From Trinickia mobilis (GTDB lineage Bacteria; Pseudomonadota; Gammaproteobacteria; Burkholderiales; Burkholderiaceae), in the NCBI RefSeq assembly GCF_017315705.1, contig NZ_JAFLRF010000003.1, positions 62,001 through 126,000 on the forward strand: 64,000 bases of DNA. The letters run 5' to 3'. Each line of letters starts with the position of its first letter. The stretch's first letter is position 1. Positions 1 through 8,342 of this stretch are shown one piece after another. The notes beneath the pieces are model-generated. The model was not told where the DNA came from, did not search any database, and saw nothing but the letters and a program-made list of their open reading frames with translations. The position numbers were made by a program, and so were the translations under genes.

Positions 1-1516
1 CCGCCTGGTGCGCACCTTGCTCTGCGAGCATGCGCACGGCAGCCTCTCGTCCTTCGAGCGGCGTATAGCCGGCGTGCGAAGTCAGCGTGCCGCCGACCGA
101 TGAAAGCCACGCACGCGTCACCGAACTGTCCTGCCGCACGTGGTCGAACAGGCGCGACGAATGCAGGGTTTCCCGATGGGAGATCAGGATCGTGAGCACC
201 GCAACGCCGAGCGACGCGCCGAACTGGCGAAACGTCATGTAGAGCGAGACGCCGTCGAGCAGCTTGTTCTGCTCGATCTTCGCAACGGTGCCGCTGCCCA
301 CGGCCGGCAGCAACGGCGACAGGCAGCATGCGTAGAGCACGAGCGGCAGCGCGAAATACCAGCCGGGCGTGCCGGTCGTGAGCAGCCGGTTGAAGACGAC
401 CATCGACGCGATCAGCATGACGAGCGCGAACGCGATCGCCTTGCGCTGGCCGACGCGCGCAATGAAGCCGACCATCAACGGGCGGATCGCGGCCGCACTG
501 AGCGCGTAGACGCAGATGATCTGGCCGGTTTGCGTCGCGCTGTGTGTTTGCGACGACAGGTTGCGCAGAAACTCGGGCAGCACGAACAGGCTGCCCGACA
601 GGATCATGCCGGTGAGGAGGCCAAGCAGCGCGGATGACAGCACGCGACGGTCGCGCAGCAAATCGAGGCACAGCAGCGGTGTGCGGTTCGCGGCGCTCGA
701 TTGCCACGCGACGAACAGCACCAGTGCGGCAGCGGCGATCAGCGCGAGCGCGCGCAGGTGCGGCGAGCCGAACCAATCGTCGATCTCGCCGCGATTGAGG
801 ATGATCTGAAGCGAAACCAGCGCGATAGCGAGCAGTGCGATGCCCGGCCAGTCGGTGGCGATCAGACGGTCCGACGAAGGCGCCGGAAGCTTCGGGAAAT
901 AGCGGCCGATCAGCCACAGCGCGCCGGCCGCATACAGCAGATTGGGCAGGAAGATCAGCCGCCAGTTCGCGTGGTCGGTGATATAGCCGCTCGCCAGCAG
1001 GCCCGCAGCGCTCGACAGATAGAGGATCGTCGACACGCGCATCAGCGACGGGCTGCGCTGCGGCTTCGGCATCAGCACATAGATGCTCGCGCGCCACCAG
1101 ACGACGAGACCCGCCGCCGCGAGCCCTTGCAGCGCGCGCCAAAACAGCATCGAATCGAGGTCGGGCGACAGGGCGCAGCCCATCGACGTGGCCGCAAAGG
1201 CGACGACGGTGGCGAGCAGAAAGCGCTTGTAGCCAAAGTGCCCGGCCATCCAGATCGATACGGGCACACCGAGAAAAAGCGTGCAGCTATAGACGGTCAG
1301 CAGCCAGCTGGCCTCGTCGGCGGAGACGCCGAGCGTGCCGGTCAGATCGGCGAGCACGAGGTTCATGCTGTCGAACGTGTAGAACTCCATGCCGGTCGCG
1401 AGGCCAAGGCCGATCAGCAGCCACCGCGTATGGGCGGGCGCCAGTGCGGACGCCGCCGGCGGCGGTGCTGGCGGCGTGGCGGGATTCGGCGTGGACAGGG
1501 CCGCTTCGTTCATCAT
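1..1516 (-). CDS. MFS drug:H+ antiporter-type transporter, DHA2-like (3' end beyond window)
   Basis: The minus-strand frame opens at the tandem ATG near 1516 (first residues MMNEAALSTP) and stays open to the window edge, about 505 codons. It shows the repeated hydrophobic segments of a major facilitator and an early SADEASWLLTVYSCTLFLG stretch typical of the 14-helix EmrB/QacA (DHA2) group, inner membrane, proton-driven efflux. It is the last visible gene of the operon that starts with the amidohydrolase at 5379, lying 96 nt after the isochorismatase-type hydrolase, so it may export a substrate or product of that pathway. The C-terminus is not in the window. No good Shine-Dalgarno precedes the start, so the exact start is uncertain. 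Substrate unknown. Confidence 0.85.
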   Translation of the reverse strand, partial: MMNEAALSTPNPATPPAPPPAASALAPAHTRWLLIGLGLATGMEFYTFDSMNLVLADLTGTLGVSADEASWLLTVYSCTLFLGVPVSIWMAGHFGYKRFLLATVVAFAATSMGCALSPDLDSMLFWRALQGLAAAGLVVWWRASIYVLMPKPQRSPSLMRVSTILYLSSAAGLLASGYITDHANWRLIFLPNLLYAAGALWLIGRYFPKLPAPSSDRLIATDWPGIALLAIALVSLQIILNRGEIDDWFGSPHLRALALIAAAALVLFVAWQSSAANRTPLLCLDLLRDRRVLSSALLGLLTGMILSGSLFVLPEFLRNLSSQTHSATQTGQIICVYALSAAAIRPLMVGFIARVGQRKAIAFALVMLIASMVVFNRLLTTGTPGWYFALPLVLYACCLSPLLPAVGSGTVAKIEQNKLLDGVSLYMTFRQFGASLGVAVLTILISHRETLHSSRLFDHVRQDSSVTRAWLSSVGGTLTSHAGYTPLEGREAAVRMLAEQGAHQA

Positions 1517-1612
1517 CGACGGCAAGACAGGGCAGGCACGCGAAACGCCGCGCCGGGCCCGCAGACCGCTTACGGCCAGCGGGCCCGGCGCCGCATGGCG
1601 TGGGCCCGGGCG

Positions 1613-2266
1613 TCAGTGGCCCTCGCTGCCGCCGAACATCGTCTTCGCGTAGATCAGCCCGAGGCCATATGCGCCGCCATGGGCGATCGACGTGGCAACC
1701 GTCTGGTCGTAGGTTTCACCACGCGCCCAGTCGCGCTGCAGCTCGAGCAGGTACTGGAGAGACGTCATTGGGCGCGCGCCCGCCTGGATCATGCGCTCCA
1801 TCGCGCGCTCGTGCGCTTCGTCGGACACGTCGCCGCATGCATCGGCGATCACGTAGACCTCGAAGCCCTGGTCGAGCGCCGACAGCGCCGGGCCGACGAT
1901 GCACACCGACGTCCACAGGCCGGCCAGCACGATCCGGCCCTTGCCGATCGCATTCACGCGCTCTGCGATGCGCGGATCTTCCCAAGTGTTCATCGACGTG
2001 CGGTCAATCAGCTTTTCCTCCGGAAACACCGACGTGATCTCTTCGAACATCGGGCCCGAGAAGCTCTTCTCGGCGACGGTCGTGAGGATCGTCGGTACCT
2101 TGAACTCCTTCGCGGCCTTCGTGACAAGCGCGGCGTTGTTACGCAGCGAGACCGCATCGATCGACTTGGTCGCGAACGACATCTGCGACTGGAAGTCGAT
2201 CATGATCAGCGTGTGATTGGTCGGGTCGAGCAGCATCTTGCCGGGTTGTGCTTTCGCTGTGGGCAT
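1613..2266 (-). CDS. Isochorismatase-family (YcaC-like) cysteine hydrolase
   Basis: A protein of 217 residues with the isochorismatase-like alpha/beta fold. The catalytic Asp lies in the early IMIDFQ strand (D24) and the nucleophilic Cys in WTSVCIVGPAL (C122), the arrangement seen in YcaC-like hydrolases. I chose the ATG at 2266 because GGAGG sits five bases ahead of it; two in-frame ATGs lie slightly upstream (2269, 2278). It is cytosolic and probably hydrolyses an amide or related bond. It lies in the minus-strand operon between the HD protein and the MFS exporter, which suggests a shared catabolic or detoxification route with the amidohydrolase. True substrate cannot be read from sequence. 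Confidence 0.88.
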   Translation of the reverse strand: MPTAKAQPGKMLLDPTNHTLIMIDFQSQMSFATKSIDAVSLRNNAALVTKAAKEFKVPTILTTVAEKSFSGPMFEEITSVFPEEKLIDRTSMNTWEDPRIAERVNAIGKGRIVLAGLWTSVCIVGPALSALDQGFEVYVIADACGDVSDEAHERAMERMIQAGARPMTSLQYLLELQRDWARGETYDQTVATSIAHGGAYGLGLIYAKTMFGGSEGH

Positions 2267-2417
2267 CATGACCTCCATTGAAGTGTCTTTGAACAGGCGG
2301 TATTCATAGAGCGGACCGGGTCGTCCACCCGTTTGCTCTGAAACCGTCTGCGTTTTTCCCGTTCGGCGGCCCTCGAGAGCGCCGCCGCGGACCGGGACGG
2401 GTTCCGCTTGCTGTGCT

Positions 2418-3059
2418 TCACTCCTTCCAGCTCGACCCGAGAATCAAGCCGCAGAAATTCAGACGCCGGTAGTTCGGATCGCACCGGTCGAGCACATCCG
2501 CGTTCACCGTCCCGAACGTGGTCGCAGGGCGGCGTGCCATGCCCTGTGCAAAGGTATCGATGATCCGCTCCTTGAATTTCGCGCCGCGCGGGTACTCGCG
2601 CAGCACCTCGATGCGCTCGGCGTCGCTGACTTCATCGAAGTGCAGGGCAAGCAGGTCCGTCTCGACGCCGGCGCAGAGCAGCGCAGTGAGCGACGCCATC
2701 TCGGCAGGTACGCCGAACGTGGTGTGCAGCGCGACCGCGCGCCACGCTTCGTCGCGGTCTGCTTGCGATACCTGGTGGCGGGACAGGAACGCATCGGCTG
2801 CGTTCGCCCCGTCGACTTCGAAGCGCTTGCGCGAATGGCGATAGGCATCCATCAAGCCGATATCGTGAAACAGCGCGGCGACATAGAGAAGGTTGGCATC
2901 GAATTCGAGCCCCCGGCGCCGGCCGATCAGCGAAGCGAACAGGAACACCCGCATCGAGTGGCGAAACAGAAGCAACGGTTCGCTGCTCAGCGCTGCCGCC
3001 GTTGCGGCCTGTGCCATTGCACCCTCAGGAAGCGCTATGCCGGCGATGGTGCGGCTCAT
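2418..3059 (-). CDS. HD-domain protein, cyanamide hydratase-like
   Basis: A protein of 213 residues. The HD metal-binding pattern is visible: RHSMRVFLF (H34), then LYVAALFHDIGLM (H65-D66), followed by KRFEVDGANAA and a downstream ALHTTFG histidine. This order resembles the cyanamide hydratase (Ddi2-type) branch of HD hydrolases rather than nucleotide phosphohydrolases. The start at 3059 is preceded by AAGGGGAAC; a longer in-frame extension upstream overlaps doxX and looks like non-coding shadow. It follows the DoxX gene by 11 nt in the same operon. A role in nitrile or cyanamide-type compound breakdown is an inference from the family resemblance and neighbours. Confidence 0.85.
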   Translation of the reverse strand: MSRTIAGIALPEGAMAQAATAAALSSEPLLLFRHSMRVFLFASLIGRRRGLEFDANLLYVAALFHDIGLMDAYRHSRKRFEVDGANAADAFLSRHQVSQADRDEAWRAVALHTTFGVPAEMASLTALLCAGVETDLLALHFDEVSDAERIEVLREYPRGAKFKERIIDTFAQGMARRPATTFGTVNADVLDRCDPNYRRLNFCGLILGSSWKE

Positions 3060-3070
3060 CGTGGTTCCCC

Positions 3071-3478
3071 TTAGCGGCTCAGCAGGGCTGCGAGCGAGTA
3101 ATGGCCCGCGCCGGCAATCGCGATCGTGCCGAACAGGACCAGCAGCATCCATGCAAACTGGCCCTGCTCGACGGTCCACTCGGGGTGAACGCGCAGCAGC
3201 GCGATCACGGTGACGACCATGATCGGCAGCGCAGCGAGCCTTGTCGCGAAACCCGCGATCATGAACAGCGGGCACACGACTTCCGCGAAGATCGCAAAGG
3301 CCATCGACAGCTTCTTGCCGACGTGGAACGGGTCTTCCATCCTGGCTGCTTCAGCGCGGTAGTGCCGGACCTTGGGCAGCCCATGCACGATCAGCAGGAT
3401 GACGCTCGCGCCGACGCGCAGGAACAGCAGGCCCAGATCCGTCGAGCTGGCGACAAGGAGGGCGAGGGCGGAGGTCAT
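3071..3478 (-). CDS. DoxX-family membrane protein
   Basis: A protein of 135 residues with four hydrophobic helices and the DoxX signature region LGLLFLRVGASVILLIVHGL near the N-terminus. DoxX proteins are small inner-membrane proteins often co-transcribed with oxidoreductases and hydrolases; their biochemical role varies. The start at 3478 lies 26 nt after the amidohydrolase stop and 11 nt before the HD gene, so it belongs to the same transcript. The longer in-frame reading upstream falls inside the amidohydrolase gene and was rejected. Confidence 0.88.
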   Translation of the reverse strand: MTSALALLVASSTDLGLLFLRVGASVILLIVHGLPKVRHYRAEAARMEDPFHVGKKLSMAFAIFAEVVCPLFMIAGFATRLAALPIMVVTVIALLRVHPEWTVEQGQFAWMLLVLFGTIAIAGAGHYSLAALLSR

Positions 3479-3504
3479 GGTCGATCGGATGGGCCGCGCG
3501 CGCG

Positions 3505-5379
3505 TCAGAAAGCGAAGCAGCTGCAGCCGAGTGCGCCCCAGAAGCCGTTGGCGTCGCTCACCGGCACATTGCTGCGCCATGCCCACATGTGGCCGTGGCC
3601 GTGTATCGCGCACAATTTTGCGCAGGCGGCGGAGCACGCCTGGGCATTTGCGGCGGGCCGGTAGCGGCTATAGCCGCCGAATTCGGCCACGGGCGACCAT
3701 GAGGGGCTCACCGGCAGCGGCGGCGGGGCGAGCTCGCTGAACGCCTCGTCCGCGTACACCACCTTGCCGTCGACCACGGTCAGAACCGACGCCAGGTATT
3801 TGATCCGCGCCTCGTCGATCGTGAAGTAGTCCTCGGTCAATGCGGCGAAGTCCGCATATTGACCGGGCACGAGTGCGCCCTTGCGGTCGTCCTCCCCGGA
3901 GAACCAGCTGCTGCCGACGGTGTAGCGGCGCAGCGCCTCCATCCGGTCGAGCCGGTTGCGCTCCGGGTACATGAGCGTGCCGCCCACGGTGCGTCCTGAG
4001 GCCATCCAGTACAGCGCGACGAACGGATTGAAGCTCGCGACCCGCGTCGCGTCGGTGCCGGCCCCGACAGGCAGGCCGGCGGCGAGCATCGCCTGGATCG
4101 GCGGTGTGCGCGCGACGGCATCGGCGCCGTATCGATTGATGAAGTACTCGCCTTGATACGCCATGCGGTGCTGCACCGCGATGCCGCCGCCGAGCGCGGC
4201 GATGCGCGCGATGTTCGCTTCGGAGATCGTCTCGCAGTGGTCGAAGAACCAGCGCAAACCGTCGAACGGGACTTCGCGGTTCACCTGTTCGAACACGTTC
4301 AGGAAGCGGCTGATCGATTCGTCGTACGTTGCGTGCAGCCGGAACGGCCAGCGGTTCTGCACCAGCAGCTTCACGACTGCGGCGAGCTCGGTCTCGAGCG
4401 TCTCGGGCAGATCCGGGCGCGGTTCGAGAAAGTCCTCGAAATCGGCGGCGGAGAACACCAGCATCTCGCCGGCGCCGTTCATCCGCAGGAACGCATCGCC
4501 ATCGCCGGGCTTGGTCATTTTGACCCACTTCGCGAAGTCTTCGATTTCTTTTTTCGCGTTCTGCGTGAAGAGGTTGTACGCGATGCGCATCGTCAGTTCG
4601 CCGCGCTTCGCGAGTTCCATGACTACGGCGTAGTCGTCCGGATAGGCCTGGTATCCGCCGCCCGCGTCGATCGCACTCGTGACGCCGAGGCGGTTGAGTT
4701 CGCGCATGAAGTGCCGCGTCGAGTTCATCTGGTCTTCCGGCGCGAGCTTCGGTCCTTTGGCGAGCGTGGCGTAAAGCAGGCCCGCGTTAGGCCGAGCGAT
4801 CAGCATGCCGGTCGGATTGCCCTGGCGGTCACGCTGGATCTCGCCGCCGGGCGGATTCGGCGTGTCCTTCGTATAGCCGACCGCGCGCAGCGCCGCCGCG
4901 TTCAAAAGCGCGCTGTCATAGAGGTGCAGGATGAATACCGGCGTCTCCGGTGCCATCGCATTGATTTCGTCGAGCGTCGGGCCACGCTGCTCGGCGAACT
5001 GAAGCTCGTTCCAGCCGCCGACCACGCGCACCCACTGCGGAGCGGGTGTCCGTTCCACTTGGCGGCGCAACATGGAAAGCGCATCGGCAAGCGACGGCAC
5101 GCCATCCCAGCGTAGTTCCATATTGAAGTTCAGGCCGCCGCGGATCACGTGCAGGTGCGAATCGTTCAGGCCTGGGATCACCGTGCGGCCGCGCAGGTCG
5201 ATCCGTTTCGTGCCCCCGTCGGCACGCTGAGCCATGTCGTGATCGTTGCCCGCGGCGAGAATCTTGCCGTCCTTGACCGCGAGTGCCGTGACGAACGACC
5301 GTTTGTCGTCTTGCGTTGCGATCTTGCCGTTGAAAAACAGCGTATCCGCGAAAGCCGCTGCATTCGTTTGCGCATTCAT
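3505..5379 (-). CDS. YtcJ-like amidohydrolase (Amidohydro_3 type) with Cys/His-rich C-terminal tail
   Basis: A protein of 624 residues and the first gene of the minus-strand operon. Family hallmarks: DLRGRTVIPGLNDSHLHVIR with the metal-binding H75 and H77, later FRLHATYDES, FFDHCETISE and GAGTDATRV, ending in a DGKVVYADEAF strand that closes the composite domain. These mark an exo-acting metal-dependent amidohydrolase; substrate unknown. The start is preceded by AGGAGAAG. Unusual is the last ~50 residues: a run with three cysteines (CSAACAKLC), a HGHGH cluster and a terminal GCSC, which could bind an extra metal or lipid-like partner. The upstream region holds two direct repeats that may be an operator. 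Confidence 0.9.
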   Translation of the reverse strand: MNAQTNAAAFADTLFFNGKIATQDDKRSFVTALAVKDGKILAAGNDHDMAQRADGGTKRIDLRGRTVIPGLNDSHLHVIRGGLNFNMELRWDGVPSLADALSMLRRQVERTPAPQWVRVVGGWNELQFAEQRGPTLDEINAMAPETPVFILHLYDSALLNAAALRAVGYTKDTPNPPGGEIQRDRQGNPTGMLIARPNAGLLYATLAKGPKLAPEDQMNSTRHFMRELNRLGVTSAIDAGGGYQAYPDDYAVVMELAKRGELTMRIAYNLFTQNAKKEIEDFAKWVKMTKPGDGDAFLRMNGAGEMLVFSAADFEDFLEPRPDLPETLETELAAVVKLLVQNRWPFRLHATYDESISRFLNVFEQVNREVPFDGLRWFFDHCETISEANIARIAALGGGIAVQHRMAYQGEYFINRYGADAVARTPPIQAMLAAGLPVGAGTDATRVASFNPFVALYWMASGRTVGGTLMYPERNRLDRMEALRRYTVGSSWFSGEDDRKGALVPGQYADFAALTEDYFTIDEARIKYLASVLTVVDGKVVYADEAFSELAPPPLPVSPSWSPVAEFGGYSRYRPAANAQACSAACAKLCAIHGHGHMWAWRSNVPVSDANGFWGALGCSCFAF

Positions 5380-5473
5380 CGTCGCTTCTCCTGGGACAGG
5401 CGTGGGCAGGGGACGAACGGGTACGCCGTCCGTCCACCTTGTTCCGCTTGCGAAGCAAGTTACGCTGCGCGCG

Positions 5474-5509
5474 CCTTAATGTCCTGAGAAAGACCTTAAA
5501 TGTTCTGAG
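5474..5509 (-). promoter_or_regulatory. Tandem direct repeats upstream of the amidohydrolase operon
   Basis: Plus-strand CCTTAATGTCCTGAG (5474-5488) and CCTTAAATGTTCTGAG (5494-5509) are near-identical and about two helical turns apart, ahead of the gene starting at 5379. A small inverted repeat CTTGC-GAA-GCAAG sits at 5447-5459. The rest of the 392-nt gap (5380-5771) shows no convincing gene. An activator or repressor site is inferred. Confidence 0.4.
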
Positions 5510-5771
5510 GGGGTTGCCGGCCGCTCGCCGCCTGTCAGGCTCGCGCAAGTGCTTGAGACCGATTGCCAGCCGCGCCGCGTGGTTGATTGAGACCGTTGAT
5601 CCATCCGCCAGGGCAAGGCAATGGCGGTGTGGCGTCCACCGTTAGATTAATGCTCAACGATGGGCGCACGTTCAGCGAAGGTGTCGCCGTGTCCGTCGCT
5701 ACCCTGTAGCGGCCGCGCGGGTCGCGCCGGCTCTCGCGGCACATTCATGCCGCAGACACGCGATCAGCGGT

Positions 5772-6383
5772 TTATTGGAATTGAACCAGCGACGGATCGG
5801 TAATCGGCTGGGGCGGCAAGTCGAGCATCTTCGGCAACTCGGCGAGGCGCGGAAGCCCATCCACTTCCGTCCACCTGCCGCTGCCGTCCTTGTAGACGAT
5901 CGCAGGCGTGCCCTGAAATCCGATCTGCTTGAACAGGTTCAGGTTGCCGTCGAGTTTCGCCTTCGCTGTTGGCGGGATCGGGTTCAACGGAGCGATGCCG
6001 CCGGACTCTTTTTTCTCGTCAAACTTCGTTTCGAGTTGCGCGAGCAACACAGCGCCGTCTTTTGCCTGAAGCAGTGCCGCGCCTTTGCCCGGTGAATCGG
6101 CCTTGAGGAATCCCATCGGAATCCAGTGTACTTCCAGTCCCACGGCTTCGTATGGGTGGAGCGCCTTCCAGGCGAAGTGGCAGAAGATGCAATTGGGGTC
6201 CATGAACACATAGATGGTGTTCCTGACGACGCCGTCCGCGTGTTCGACGATCGCCGGCGCCTTCTGGATATCTGCGAGCCTCGCCTGAAGGACTGCGGGC
6301 GAAATGTCTGGCGTATCGGTGAAGCCGGGCACGGAATAGAGGAGGGCGCAGAAGCTGGCGAGCAGGCTTACGGTTTTCTTCAC
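5772..6383 (-). CDS. Periplasmic DsbG/DsbC-like thiol:disulfide protein, short form
   Basis: A protein of 203 residues with an N-terminal signal peptide (MKKTVSLLASFCALLYSVPG). A thioredoxin-fold domain follows with the active site FMDPNCIFCH (C65, C68) and a cis-proline loop QGTPAIVYKDG near the C-terminus. Sequence order matches DsbG/DsbC catalytic domains, but E. coli DsbC/DsbG carry a longer N-terminal dimerisation domain; here only about 30 residues precede the fold, so it is probably monomeric. The CIFC dipeptide differs from CGYC (DsbC) and CPYC (DsbG). It likely acts in the periplasm as a disulfide reductase/isomerase or oxidase; it stands alone between intergenic regions. Confidence 0.87.
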   Translation of the reverse strand: MKKTVSLLASFCALLYSVPGFTDTPDISPAVLQARLADIQKAPAIVEHADGVVRNTIYVFMDPNCIFCHFAWKALHPYEAVGLEVHWIPMGFLKADSPGKGAALLQAKDGAVLLAQLETKFDEKKESGGIAPLNPIPPTAKAKLDGNLNLFKQIGFQGTPAIVYKDGSGRWTEVDGLPRLAELPKMLDLPPQPITDPSLVQFQ

Positions 6384-6503
6384 GACGAATTCCGGTCTGG
6401 TTGGATTCGGCGTCAGTATAGCGAGTCCTTCACCTCCGGGTGCGTAGTGGAACGGTCGCGTCGACGTGTGAGGAACGGCTCTTTTCGAGCCATGAGACCG
6501 TTC

Positions 6504-6644
6504 TCAACGTTTCTTCTCGGTTGCCGGAGAAGCCGGCCGCACTTTGATCGGGGGCGAACCTGACGACAACGAAACGGGAAGCGGCTTTTTCGCCTGCTTA
6601 GGTTTCTTTGCCTCGCGATTACCGCGCAACTGACTCTTTGCCAT
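6504..6644 (-). CDS. Small lysine-rich conserved protein (46 aa)
   Basis: A minus-strand frame of 46 codons beginning MAKSQLRGNREAKKPKQAKK and ending ATEKKR. A GGAG precedes the ATG at 6644. The N-terminal motif resembles a small basic protein I recall as annotated hypothetical in many Burkholderiales, which is why I prefer this frame over the longer Arg-rich reading in another frame at 6413-6649. It is strongly basic and has no membrane segment. Function unknown; nucleic-acid or ribosome association is only a guess from charge. Confidence 0.6.
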   Translation of the reverse strand: MAKSQLRGNREAKKPKQAKKPLPVSLSSGSPPIKVRPASPATEKKR

Positions 6645-6981
6645 GGCACTGCTCCATTTGTATTGACGTCCGCCGAATTAACCGAACGTTCGAGCAGTGT
6701 GCGCCGAATTCACCCAACTGTCGCGAAGCATTTCATGCGGAGTGTGCGCGCAGAGGAGGATAAGCGAGCCTAGCGACGAGCACGAAAGCGCAAGGTTGAT
6801 AGGTGCGGGGGGGAAACTTGAGTGAATTGACGCGTCGAGATAGCGCTTGCACGGCTGTGGTATAGGGCGCATTCTCATCTTGTTCGACGTGCGCGACCGG
6901 TGGTTTTGCGTCGACGCCTCGCCAACGAAATTCAGTCGCCGCGACGGCCCTTACATTTGAAATTCTTTTCTTGGAACCGGC
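6645..6981. other. Divergent intergenic region, no gene seen
   Basis: 337 nt between two divergent small genes. It contains a perfect decamer palindrome CGAACGTTCG near 6682 and two CGCCGAATT words nearby. The open frames here (for example 6733-6993 minus) have no family resemblance or ribosome-binding site and were left out. Confidence 0.4.
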
Positions 6982-7167
6982 ATGCCAAAGCAAACCGAAC
7001 TGAAGCTAGCCACGGCCGTCAGGCAAAGCGACTACGTCGACGCGTATAAGGCGCGCGCCTTGGCACTGAAGCGCGCGGACAGCGAGCGCGCCGAGAAGCG
7101 GCGCGAAAGTGACGCCCGCATCAATGTCAACGCGAGCAAGTGGCGTTATATCTGTCAGGAGGATTAG
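6982..7167 (+). CDS. Small charged hypothetical protein, coupled to DUF1488 gene
   Basis: 61 codons, rich in Lys, Arg, Ala and Glu, with a likely helical centre (YKARALALKRADSERAEKRR). Not recognised. It is supported by its arrangement: its stop codon TAG ends at 7167 and the next gene starts at 7168, with the next gene's AGGAGG lying inside its last codons, a typical translationally coupled pair. It has no signal peptide and is probably cytosolic. Confidence 0.55.
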   Translation: MPKQTELKLATAVRQSDYVDAYKARALALKRADSERAEKRRESDARINVNASKWRYICQED

Positions 7168-7434
7168 ATGGGTAAAAGTGACGTGACGCTCAACTTTCCT
7201 AATCCCAGTCGCACCTACGACGCTACCAGACACTGTGTGTGCTTCTGGGGCTACGACAATTCTCGCGAGGTTACCTTTCTCGTCGACGATGCGATGCTGA
7301 CGAAACTGAACTCCGGCATGGGTTCTGACGAGCTTGCCTTGCTGGCGGCCTTCGACCGCAACCGCGACCGGATTCTGGGACTCGCCAGAGACCTTTATAA
7401 GGGCGGTCCCCAGAACTGGTACACGATCTCGTGA
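7168..7434 (+). CDS. DUF1488-family protein
   Basis: A protein of 88 residues. The order FPNPSRTYDATRHCVCFWGY followed by REVTFLVDDAML matches the DUF1488 pattern, in which a short strand with F-P-N-xS-R-x-YD is followed by a strand ending in an aromatic and a V-x-F-x-V/D segment. No catalytic function is known for the family. A strong AGGAGG lies directly ahead of the ATG, overlapping the end of the upstream 61-codon gene. Convergent with the next minus-strand gene. Confidence 0.75.
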   Translation: MGKSDVTLNFPNPSRTYDATRHCVCFWGYDNSREVTFLVDDAMLTKLNSGMGSDELALLAAFDRNRDRILGLARDLYKGGPQNWYTIS

Positions 7435-7498
7435 GAGGGGCTCCATTTGCGCGGTTGGCTGCCGATTCTCCCGGATGGCGGCTCGCGCCGAAAGACCG

Positions 7499-7798
7499 TT
7501 ATCTCTTTTCCTCCTCCGATGCCGTTCTCTCACTCGTACCGCTCTTATGCGTAGCGTTGTGAATCGCATTCTTAGTCGCGTGATACCCATGCCGGGCCGT
7601 ATTCGCCACCGCATGTCCCACCTTCTTTGACGCATCGGCAGTCGCATGCGCCGCATCGCGCGCACCGTGGCCGATCTTCGTCCCGGCCTCCTTCACGTCT
7701 GCCTTGAAATCGTGCGCGGCTTCGGAGACGTCTGCGTACGCCACAGAATGAATCACGCCGAGCACAAGCGCGGCCAACAGCAGTTTTCGAATTTTCAT
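7499..7798 (-). CDS. Secreted Ala/His/Lys-rich small protein
   Basis: A protein of 99 residues. The N-terminus (MKIRKLLLAALVLGVIHSVA-YA) is a clear signal peptide. The mature part is low-complexity and helical, with repeated segments such as GHGARDAAHATADASKKVGH, reminiscent of LEA-like or YtxH-like stress proteins but with no firm family match. The start was set at the signal peptide, 34 codons downstream of the longest frame. It lies just downstream of the aryl-polyene operon on the same strand, but a 43-nt gap leaves it unclear whether it shares that transcript. Confidence 0.7.
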   Translation of the reverse strand: MKIRKLLLAALVLGVIHSVAYADVSEAAHDFKADVKEAGTKIGHGARDAAHATADASKKVGHAVANTARHGYHATKNAIHNATHKSGTSERTASEEEKR

Positions 7799-7841
7799 GA
7801 ACCGGTTCCCGTAAAAATCACAAAGACAACAAGGGCAGCGA

Positions 7842-8342
7842 TCATCCGCCCGCGTCCGGCTTCGCCGCTTCGCCAATCGAGCCCAAGCCGGAAGCATCGA
7901 GGATGACGGCGGCGCGTCCTGTCATCACAAGCTGAGCGCCGCAACGCAAAGTGAAGCGGTACAGCACGTTATTGGCGTCGCCGCTGATGCGCTCGGCTTC
8001 GACAATCAACACACCGTCGAGCGTATCGAGCCGTTCCACATGTGTCTCGACGTTGCGCAAGCTCGCCAGAAACCCGGCGCGCGGACGTTGCGTCTGAGCG
8101 GCAAGCGCGGCGCCGTGCACGGCCATGGCTTGGGCCGCATATTCAATGCCGCAGACCGCGGCTAAGCGTCCGTTGAATCGCAGCGGATGGTTCGGATCGC
8201 GATGGCTCGTCGCCACGCAGCGAATCCGTTCGTCGCTCCATGCCTCGACTTCATCGAGCAGGCACATCGCGCCGCTGTGCGGGATGCGCGCGGCGATCCA
8301 CGCATGATCGAGCGCAGGCGGGCGGGAGGCAGCGGAATTCAT
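7842..8342 (-). CDS. Hotdog-fold beta-hydroxyacyl dehydratase-like protein of the aryl-polyene cluster (ApeP-like)
   Basis: A protein of 166 residues. RIPHSGAMCLLDEVEAW and the following FNGRLAAVCGIEYAAQAMAV helix are typical of ApeP-like 3-hydroxyacyl-ACP dehydratases, which help build the polyene chain by dehydration after ketoreduction. The ATG at 8342 overlaps the stop of the preceding chain-length-factor-like gene as ATGA, so the two are coupled. It is the last gene of the long minus-strand aryl-polyene operon. A second dehydratase domain is present in the same cluster, fused to the AMP-ligase. Confidence 0.85.
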   Translation of the reverse strand: MNSAASRPPALDHAWIAARIPHSGAMCLLDEVEAWSDERIRCVATSHRDPNHPLRFNGRLAAVCGIEYAAQAMAVHGAALAAQTQRPRAGFLASLRNVETHVERLDTLDGVLIVEAERISGDANNVLYRFTLRCGAQLVMTGRAAVILDASGLGSIGEAAKPDAGG

